The notes under the pieces: model-generated
The model's database searches: none
What the model saw: only the letters and a program-made list of their open reading frames with translations
Told to the model about the DNA's origin: nothing
Translations under genes and position numbers: made by a program
Shown here: positions 58,170 through 64,000 of the stretch, piece after piece
How positions within the stretch are numbered: the stretch's first letter is position 1
Layout: each line of letters opens with the position of its first letter
Source: Streptomyces sp. SID12501
GTDB lineage: Bacteria > Actinomycetota > Actinomycetes > Streptomycetales > Streptomycetaceae
DNA length: 64,000 nucleotides
Direction of reading: 5' to 3'
NCBI RefSeq assembly: GCF_010550245.1
Contig: NZ_JAAGLU010000029.1
Location: 1 to 64,000, forward strand

Positions 58170-59501
58170 ATGGCCCCAGGCATCTCCTTCGCCGTCCCCG
58201 AGACCTCCGCCCCCGAGACCTCCGCCCCCGAGACCCCCGCCCCGAAGACCCTCACGGCCCCACCCCACACGCCCCAACTCGACATCGCTGCCCAGCTGTT
58301 GACCCTGCTGCGCGACACCACCACCGAACCCCGCCCCGACACCCAACTGGAGGCCCTGACACTTGCCGTGGCCGCCGACCTGCCCGTGCTTCTGTGGGGT
58401 GAGCCGGGGATCGGCAAGACCGCGGCCCTGACACAGCTGGCCGCGGCCCTCGACCTTCCCCTCACCACGGTGATCGCGAGTGTCCACGAGCCGTCCGACT
58501 TCTCCGGGCTGCCCGTCATCGGCGACGATCCCACGACGCACGGCGTCCCGATGGCCCCGCCGGACTGGGCGGTACGACTCGTACGGGCCGGCCGGGGGCT
58601 GCTGTTCCTCGACGAACTGTCCACCGCGCCGCCGGCCGTTCAGGCCGCCCTGCTCCGACTGGTCCTGGAGCGGCGGATCGGCGCCCTCCAACTGCCGCCC
58701 GGGGTAAGGATCGTGGCCGCCGCCAACCCCCGGTCCTCGGCTGCCGACGGCTGGGAGCTGAGCCCGCCGCTCGCCAACCGGTTCGTCCATCTCCAGTGGA
58801 CCCACGACCACGAGGTCGTCGTACGCGGCCTCGGTGGGACCTGGCCGCGGGCCACCCTGCCACGGCTCGCGCCCGAGAAGCTGACGGAGGCCGTGGCCTT
58901 CGCCCGCCGCGCGGTGTGCGGGCTGCTCGACGCCCGCCCCAAGCTCGTGCACCTACTGCCGAGCAACGAGACGCGCCGGGGCGGCGCCTGGCCGTCGCCC
59001 CGGAGCTGGGACATGACCCTGAGCCTGATCGCCTTCGCGACCGCCGCCGGCTCCTCCCGGGAGGTCCTCTCGCTGCTGGTGAGGGGCGCGGTCGGGGACG
59101 GTCCGGGGCTCGAACTGCTGGCGAGCCTGGACCGGATGGACCTCCCGGACCCCGAGTCGCTGCTCGCCGACCCGGCGAGTGCCGTCCTGCCCGAGCGGGG
59201 CGACCTGCGCCAGGCCGTGCTGGACGGCGTGGTGGCGGCGGTCCGCGGGCGCCCGGAGAGAGCCCGCTGGGACGCGGCGTGGGCACTGCTGGTCCGGGCG
59301 CTGGAGACCGGGGCCCCGGACCTGGTGGTCGTCCCGGCGACCACCCTGGCCTCGCTGCGCCAGGAGGACTGGGACGTGCCGGCGGAGATCGAGAAACTCG
59401 CCGGAGTCGTGTCGCTCTCCCGGCGGGCGGACCGGGCGGCGGGCCGCGTGGCCGCTCGGGCAGGGGCAGGGGCAGGGGCGGGAACGAGGGGCGGCCGATG
59501 A
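58170..59501 (+). CDS. MoxR-type AAA+ ATPase
   Basis: The 443-residue protein has a Pro/Glu-rich N-terminus with three 5-residue repeats (PETSA, encoded by a 15-bp tandem repeat at 58197-58241). The AAA+ core follows with Walker A GEPGIGKT near 77, Walker B LLFLDELS near 146, sensor-1 VAAANP and an Arg-finger region (SPPLANRFVHLQW). MoxR proteins act as chaperone-like partners of vWA proteins. The C-terminal half is helical, with an Ala/Gly-rich end. The stop overlaps the next start by four bases (ATGA). AAAGGTGA lies five bases before the ATG. Confidence 0.9.
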   Translation: MAPGISFAVPETSAPETSAPETPAPKTLTAPPHTPQLDIAAQLLTLLRDTTTEPRPDTQLEALTLAVAADLPVLLWGEPGIGKTAALTQLAAALDLPLTTVIASVHEPSDFSGLPVIGDDPTTHGVPMAPPDWAVRLVRAGRGLLFLDELSTAPPAVQAALLRLVLERRIGALQLPPGVRIVAAANPRSSAADGWELSPPLANRFVHLQWTHDHEVVVRGLGGTWPRATLPRLAPEKLTEAVAFARRAVCGLLDARPKLVHLLPSNETRRGGAWPSPRSWDMTLSLIAFATAAGSSREVLSLLVRGAVGDGPGLELLASLDRMDLPDPESLLADPASAVLPERGDLRQAVLDGVVAAVRGRPERARWDAAWALLVRALETGAPDLVVVPATTLASLRQEDWDVPAEIEKLAGVVSLSRRADRAAGRVAARAGAGAGAGTRGGR

Positions 59502-60793
59502 ACGCCGACGCGCCAGGGACCCTGGACCTCGACAAACTCTTCGCCGCCCGGCTGCACGCCGTCCGGGCCCGCCCGTACCTGGCCACGGCACTGTTCGCCC
59601 TGCACCCCGTCGAGTCACGGCAGGTCCCGACGATGGCCGTCGACCGGCACTGGCGGTGCTACGTCTCACCGGCGTTCGTGGACCGGACCCCGGTCGAGGA
59701 GCTCGCCGGGGTGTGGGTGCACGAGGTGTCGCACCTGCTGCGCGACCACCACGGGCGCAGCGACCGCTTCGCCAGGGAACACGGGCTGACCGGCCCCGGG
59801 GAACGGCTGCGGATGAACATCGCCGCGGACTGCGAGATCAACGACGACGTGTTCGGCGACGGGCTCGTATGCCCCGAAGGCGCTGTCGAGCCCGAGGCGT
59901 TGGGACTTCCGACGGGGGAGCTCATGGAGGAGTACCTGCGCCGGTTCCGGCTCGGGCCCAACACACTGAGCCTGTCCTGGCTGGACTGCGGCAGCGGCGC
60001 CGACGGACTGGGACGGGCATGGGACCTGGGGCCGGACGGCGCGCACGGCCTGAGCGAGCAGGAACGGGACTCGGTCCGGTTCCGGGTCGCGCAGGGCATC
60101 GACGGCCGCCCCGGGAACGCCTCGAAGGGGTGGCGGCGATGGGCGGAGGAGGCGTTCCATCCGCCGCTGCCATGGCGGGAGTTGCTGGGAGCGGCGGTCC
60201 GCTCGGCGGCCTCCGGCAGCGGCGTGGGCGAGGACTACACCTACGGCCGGCCGGCGCGCCGCTCGGCCGCCCTCCCCGGTGTCGTCCTGCCGAGCCTGCG
60301 GCGCCGGCCACCGAGGGTCTGCGTGGTCATCGACACCTCCGGGTCGGTCAGCGACGCCGAACTGGGCAGCGCCCTCCTGGAGGTCGCGGCGATCTCCCGC
60401 GCGGTGGGCGGTCGACGGGACCTGGTCACCGTACTGCCGTGCGACGCGTCGGCCCACCTCGTGCACACGCTGTGCCGGGCCGAGGGGATTCCCCTGATGG
60501 GCGGCGGGGGTACGGACCTGCGCACCGGCTTCGCCAAGGCGCTGCGGGCGACCCCGCGCCCCGATGTCGTCGTGGTCCTGACCGACGGCCAGACACCCTG
60601 GCCGGACACCCGGCCACCGTGCCGGACCGTGGTGGGCCTGTTTCCCCGGCAGCACACGGGCCGGCGGCGCCCCTCGGTCCGTTCGTGGGACGGAGGCGAT
60701 GACGATGACGACGATCAGTATGTGCCGGACTCGCCGCCCGCCTGGGCGCGAGTGGTCGACATCGGGTCGGCATCCACGAGCCAACAGCACTGA
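59498..60793 (+). CDS. Metallopeptidase-like / vWA (DUF2201) protein
   Basis: The 431-residue protein combines an N-terminal putative metallopeptidase domain (WVHEVSHLLRDHHGRSDRFA, with a HExxH near 75) and a C-terminal vWA-like domain with a MIDAS (VIDTSGSVSD near 280, GGGGTDLRTGF, VVVLTDGQTPWP). This two-domain form is the DUF2201 family, the standard partner of MoxR ATPases. An Asp run (GGDDDDDDQ) precedes the end. It is translationally coupled to the MoxR gene and followed after 12 bases by a P450 gene, so the four genes probably form one operon. Confidence 0.9.
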   Translation: MNADAPGTLDLDKLFAARLHAVRARPYLATALFALHPVESRQVPTMAVDRHWRCYVSPAFVDRTPVEELAGVWVHEVSHLLRDHHGRSDRFAREHGLTGPGERLRMNIAADCEINDDVFGDGLVCPEGAVEPEALGLPTGELMEEYLRRFRLGPNTLSLSWLDCGSGADGLGRAWDLGPDGAHGLSEQERDSVRFRVAQGIDGRPGNASKGWRRWAEEAFHPPLPWRELLGAAVRSAASGSGVGEDYTYGRPARRSAALPGVVLPSLRRRPPRVCVVIDTSGSVSDAELGSALLEVAAISRAVGGRRDLVTVLPCDASAHLVHTLCRAEGIPLMGGGGTDLRTGFAKALRATPRPDVVVVLTDGQTPWPDTRPPCRTVVGLFPRQHTGRRRPSVRSWDGGDDDDDDQYVPDSPPAWARVVDIGSASTSQQH

Positions 60794-60805
60794 AAGAATG
60801 GGCCG

Positions 60806-62137
60806 ATGCGCACCCCCTCATCGCTTCTGTCGGCCTTTCGGCCCCAAGTCCAAGAGCGGCTCTACGACTTCTACGAAGAGCTCCGGAGCGCCGACGACCT
60901 CTTCTGGGACCGCCGTACGGGCGCCTGGATCGCCACCGGGCACGCGGTGGTCAGCAGCGCGGCGAGTCACCCGGGACTGTCCTCGGTGCGCTACCCCGAC
61001 ATCGAGGCCGTCCCGGAGGAACTGCGGCCGCTGGCCCGGGTCCTGAGCCGGCAGATGCTCTACAACGACGTCCCCGACCACCCCCGGCTCCGCGCCCTGA
61101 TCAGCAAGGCGTTCGCTCCGCGCGCGGTGGCGACACTCCGCGCCCGGATCGTCGAAGCCGTCGACCGGATCATCACCGGGGTGGCGCCGGCCGGCCGGAT
61201 GGACATTGTCGCGGACCTCGCCCGCCCCCTGCCGCTCACCATCATCTGCGACCTCCTCGACGTGCCGGAGGCGGACCGCTCCGCCGTCGCCGCCTGGTCC
61301 GAGCCGGTAGCCGAGGCCATCGGCAACTCCCGGCTGGACGCGGACCGCAACCGCGAGGCCTCGCAGAGCATGGCGGACATGCTCGCCCACCTCCGCGAGC
61401 TCCTCACCCGCCAGGACACCCCGCCGGCCCCCGGCACCCTGCGTGCGACGGTGACCGCGCAGGCCGGCAACACCGGCCAGGACCTCGACGAACTCCTCGC
61501 CAACTGCGCCCTGTTGCTGATCGCCGGCCACGAGACGACCACCCACTTCATCGGCAACGCCACCCTCGCCCTGCTCCGCCACCCGGACGCGGCCGGTCAA
61601 CTGCGCCGCAGGCCCGAGCTGATGCCCGCCGCGGTCGAGGAACTCCTGCGCTACGACGCTCCGGTACAGCTGATGCTGCGCCGGGCTCGGCACGACCTGG
61701 ACCTGGCGGGCCGCAAGATCGCCGAAGGGCAGACGGTGCTGTTGGTGTGCGGCGCCGCCAACCGGGATCCGGCCGTGTTTCCCGATCCCCATGTGCTGGA
61801 CTTCGAGCGGACCGGCTCCGGCGGACGGCACATGGCGTTCGGCCACGGTCCGCACTTCTGCCTCGGCGCGGCGCTGGCCCGGCTGGAGGGCGAGATCGTT
61901 CTGGAGGCGCTCCTCACCCGCCTCCCCGACCTGAGGCTCGACGGCACCGAGCCACCGCGATGGCAGCGCAGCCTCAACTTCCGTGGCCTCACCCGCCTGG
62001 ACGTCGCCTTCACCCCGGCCTCTGACAGCCACACCGGCGCCACGCCCGCCGACGCTGCCGCCTCCGGCCTCGCCCCCGCGCCACACGTCGGCGGCTGCCC
62101 GGTCCGGTCTGGGGCCGGCGAAGTCGCGGGCGCGTGA
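60806..62137 (+). CDS. Cytochrome P450
   Basis: The 443-residue protein has the full P450 signature set: I-helix LLLIAGHETTTHFIGN near 234, ExxR in VEELLRYDAPVQ, and heme motif FGHGPHFCLGAALAR near 347-361. The C-terminus is extended by about 35 residues ending GGCPVRSGAGEVAGA. It starts 12 bases after the vWA gene, so it is probably the last gene of the MoxR operon. The substrate is unknown and no redox partner is adjacent. Confidence 0.93.
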   Translation: MRTPSSLLSAFRPQVQERLYDFYEELRSADDLFWDRRTGAWIATGHAVVSSAASHPGLSSVRYPDIEAVPEELRPLARVLSRQMLYNDVPDHPRLRALISKAFAPRAVATLRARIVEAVDRIITGVAPAGRMDIVADLARPLPLTIICDLLDVPEADRSAVAAWSEPVAEAIGNSRLDADRNREASQSMADMLAHLRELLTRQDTPPAPGTLRATVTAQAGNTGQDLDELLANCALLLIAGHETTTHFIGNATLALLRHPDAAGQLRRRPELMPAAVEELLRYDAPVQLMLRRARHDLDLAGRKIAEGQTVLLVCGAANRDPAVFPDPHVLDFERTGSGGRHMAFGHGPHFCLGAALARLEGEIVLEALLTRLPDLRLDGTEPPRWQRSLNFRGLTRLDVAFTPASDSHTGATPADAAASGLAPAPHVGGCPVRSGAGEVAGA

Positions 62138-62253
62138 CCGCTCGGGAACGGCGTCCCGTGCCGGTTCCGCGCACGGTGAGGGGGGAGCCCGGTTCCTCGG
62201 TCGGCTTGATCGCGCCGCTGCGCCGTTGACCGGCGGAAACGTCTGTCACGTCT

Positions 62254-62270
62254 CGGGGGCTGTGGCCCCG
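62254..62270. terminator. Hairpin between the P450 and GAF-ANTAR genes
   Basis: CGGGG (62254-62258) pairs with CCCCG (62266-62270). It lies between convergent genes in a 279-base gap without any other visible feature. The stem is short. Confidence 0.35.
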
Positions 62271-62416
62271 CCCCACCGTCCGACCAGGAATCAGGGTGTG
62301 TGGAAGGGGCGGGGCGGGGGACTTGGTTGGTAGGTCAGGTTCGGCGTCCCATGGGGCTGAGCCTGCTCAGGTTCCTCTGGTTCGGACTTTGTGCCGGGGG
62401 AGCCGCCTGCCCGGGG

Positions 62417-63142
62417 TCACGGAAGCTCGCCCTGTTCGCAGACCCGCCGGGCGACCTCGTGGAGCTTGGTGTTGTTCTGCTGCGAGTAGCGGCGCAGCAC
62501 GTCGAAGGCCTGCTCTTCGGTGATGTGGTGGCGGCCCATGAGGATACCCATCGCCTCGCCGATGACGTGGCGGGTGGCGACGGCCCGTTCCATCTGGGCA
62601 TGGGTTCGGGCGCTGGAGAAGGCGACCGCCGCGTGGGAGGCCAGCAGCCACCCGGCCAGCTCGCTGGCCTCGGTGAAGGCGCCGGGTCTGCGGGAGTAGA
62701 AGTTCAGCGCGCCGAGATCCTCCTCGCTGGTGAACAGCAGGAAACCCATCATGCTGCCCACGCCGAGCGCCTGGGCCTGTGGGGCGTAGGCGGGCCAGCG
62801 CGACTGCTCGGCGGTGACGTCGGCGATGCGGAAGACCCGCTCTCCCCGGGAAGTGTGGGCGGTGTCGAAGCACGGCCCTTCACTCAACCGCTCCTGCAGT
62901 TGATCGCTGTCCACGACCAGCTGGTCGGTCGGGGCGAGGGTCTCCACCTTGTTGCCCCGCAGCACCAGGATGCCGGCCGCGTCGCAGCCCTCCACCAGTT
63001 CGGTGGCCGACTTGGTGATCCGCTGGAGTGTGGCATTGACCGACTCCTGCGCCAGAAGATCCCGCGCCATCGACGCCATCTGCTGTGCGAAGCGTCCCCA
63101 GTCCACTTCCTCCGCCTCTCGTCCGGCCCGGACCAGCCTCAT
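62417..63142 (-). CDS. GAF and ANTAR domain regulator
   Basis: The 241-residue protein has an N-terminal GAF domain (LQRITKSATELVEGCDAAGI, then GPCFDTAHTSRGERVFRIAD and LGALNFYSRRPGAF) and a C-terminal ANTAR domain (RHVIGEAMGILMGRHHITEE, then QAFDVLRRYSQQNNTKLHEV). ANTAR domains bind paired RNA hairpins and prevent transcription termination, so it probably acts as an antiterminator responding to a small ligand or redox signal. The ATG at 63142 is the likely start; the frame remains open upstream to 63334 without homology. Confidence 0.88.
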   Translation of the reverse strand: MRLVRAGREAEEVDWGRFAQQMASMARDLLAQESVNATLQRITKSATELVEGCDAAGILVLRGNKVETLAPTDQLVVDSDQLQERLSEGPCFDTAHTSRGERVFRIADVTAEQSRWPAYAPQAQALGVGSMMGFLLFTSEEDLGALNFYSRRPGAFTEASELAGWLLASHAAVAFSSARTHAQMERAVATRHVIGEAMGILMGRHHITEEQAFDVLRRYSQQNNTKLHEVARRVCEQGELP

Positions 63143-63227
63143 ACCCAGTTTTTCACGCGCGTCCCGGAGCCGGTCCCGCCGCTCGAAGACGACGTACGGA
63201 CCCCGTGCCGTGCGGAGCGTGTCCGTT

Positions 63228-63257
63228 GGCTGGATCTGGCTGGATCCAGCTGGATCT
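63228..63257. repeat. 10-bp tandem repeat upstream of the GAF-ANTAR gene
   Basis: GGCTGGATCT (63228-63237), GGCTGGATCC (63238-63247) and AGCTGGATCT (63248-63257) are three consecutive units with one helical turn of period, and the middle contains the palindrome CTGGATCCAG. It lies about 90 bases before the GAF-ANTAR start and could bind a regulator. Confidence 0.6.
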
Positions 63258-63325
63258 GGTGGGGCGCACGCGGTGTTGTTCGGGCGGGTGGGAGGCGCGC
63301 GAACGGGAGTGCGGCATGCGCTCTG

Positions 63326-63353
63326 TTGGCACACGCCTGGATGGTCCTACAAT
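63326..63353 (+). promoter_or_regulatory. Candidate vegetative promoter of the metallopeptidase gene
   Basis: TTGGCA (63326-63331) and TACAAT (63348-63353) are 16 bases apart, close to the HrdB consensus, in a locally AT-rich stretch. AACATTTGTT (63359-63368), with AACA/TGTT arms, lies at the expected start of transcription and may be an operator. The leader to the start codon at 63485 would be about 125 bases. Confidence 0.5.
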
Positions 63354-63484
63354 CACATAACATTTGTTGATCTTCGCGGTGATCCTTCAGAGCGGATGCC
63401 GGAGCGGTCCGGGGGAGGGTCGCCGGTCCGCTCGACGGCAGCAGACGCGGAGCGGCGGTGCCGTTCCGGTGGGAGGGGTCCCTG

Positions 63485-64000
63485 ATGCTCACCGATCGGT
63501 CGCACAGACGCCTGTGGCGGAAAGTTCGCACCCTTTCGGAGGGGCTCGAACTGCCGGAGCCCTTCGACGCCGAGACCTTCCTGGCCCTCCTGGCCGAACG
63601 GCGGGGCCGCCCGATCGAGGTCCTGCCCGTCGCGGTGGACGCGGGGGTCCCGTGCGGTCTGCTGGTGACGACCGACCGCGCCGACTACATCCTGTGCACC
63701 CCGGGGACCAGCGCACTGCACCGGCAGCACATCCTCGTGCACGAGGCGGCCCACCTGCTCTGCGGGCACGACCGGTCGCCCGCGCCCGAGGCACCGGGCG
63801 TACGCGCGCTGCTGCCCGGACTCTCCCCCGACCTGGTGCGCCGGGTCCTGGGCCGCACCGTGTACGCCGAGCCCGCCGAGCAGGAGGCGGAACTGCTCGC
63901 CTCTCTCATCCTGCACCGCGTGCTGAGGGAGGTGTCCGTGCCGGTACGGGATCACGGACGGGCCGGATCCCTCGTCGGGGCGCCCGCCCGCCGCCCCGAG
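63485..64000 (+). CDS. ImmA/IrrE-like zinc metallopeptidase (3' end outside window)
   Basis: The frame opens at an ATG with GGGAGGGG seven bases upstream and runs 172 codons to the window edge. The motif HILVHEAAHLLCGHDR contains HExxH, typical of ImmA/IrrE-type peptidases, and a downstream Glu-rich helix (YAEPAEQEAELLASLIL) supplies the likely third zinc ligand. In Streptomyces such proteins are often encoded beside membrane or regulatory partners, which here would lie beyond the edge. The stop and last residues are not visible. Confidence 0.85.
   Translation, partial: MLTDRSHRRLWRKVRTLSEGLELPEPFDAETFLALLAERRGRPIEVLPVAVDAGVPCGLLVTTDRADYILCTPGTSALHRQHILVHEAAHLLCGHDRSPAPEAPGVRALLPGLSPDLVRRVLGRTVYAEPAEQEAELLASLILHRVLREVSVPVRDHGRAGSLVGAPARRPE

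Noticed and set aside
63396..63485. 29-codon ORF (MPERSGGGSPVRS and onward) whose stop overlaps the metallopeptidase start
   Set aside because: The TGATG overlap is suggestive, but there is no convincing ribosome binding site and the composition is that of random high-GC sequence.

Overview
The window is about 72% GC with strong third-position G/C bias, GTG and ATG starts behind GGAGG-type ribosome binding sites, and families typical of Streptomyces: DUF2637, ANTAR, SdrD-B-like wall proteins, F420-dependent oxidoreductases, two P450s and KdpFABC. It reads as a Streptomyces chromosome, in a mixed core/accessory stretch. No rRNA, tRNA, CRISPR array or prophage was recognised.

Layout. 1-6041: the tail of an IS110-type transposase abuts a minus-strand pair, a DUF4132 protein and a 1636-residue partner. 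6319-10201: a 23-codon ORF and hairpins in front of rsgA, then a DNA-alkylation repair pair (Ada/AraC/AlkA fusion and Ogt), then an F420-type oxidoreductase. 10330-19249: secreted SGNH hydrolase, DUF456 membrane protein, PP2C-like protein lacking two expected acidic residues, membrane-anchored HTH protein, two small secreted proteins, a GHKL ATPase and a DUF2637 membrane protein. 19582-22473: FhuF-like iron-sulfur protein behind a clear iron box, a GntR regulator and a helical repeat protein.

22861-31675 is a purine catabolism block. A PucR-family regulator diverges from three xanthine dehydrogenase subunits (FAD, 2Fe-2S, molybdopterin), followed by an AzgA-type purine permease and the XdhC maturation factor.

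31621-38640 is the most novel part. A kinase-fold protein diverges from a beta-helix membrane protein, a trypsin-fold protein that has lost all three catalytic residues, and a TPR plus four-S1-domain protein carrying a rare TTA codon. The make-up resembles the modular conflict/signalling systems of multicellular bacteria, but I recognise no described system with this content.

38669-48526: SRPBCC protein, P450, L,D-transpeptidase, DyP peroxidase, beta-helix lipoprotein, a membrane-anchored protein and a large SdrD-B repeat surface protein. 48817-54149: a potassium uptake operon, with a 27-codon membrane peptide ORF, kdpF, kdpA, kdpB, kdpC and a kdpE-like response regulator; kdpD is not between kdpC and kdpE, and the regulator gene has a TTA codon. 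54541-56031: a type-B carboxylesterase. 56387-62137: an apparent operon of a Gly-rich linker protein, a MoxR ATPase, a metallopeptidase/vWA protein and a P450. MoxR/vWA pairs are commonly found with DUF4132 proteins, so this operon and the gene pair at the left edge may be split parts of related machinery. 62417-64000: a GAF-ANTAR regulator and the start of an ImmA/IrrE-like metallopeptidase gene cut by the window edge.
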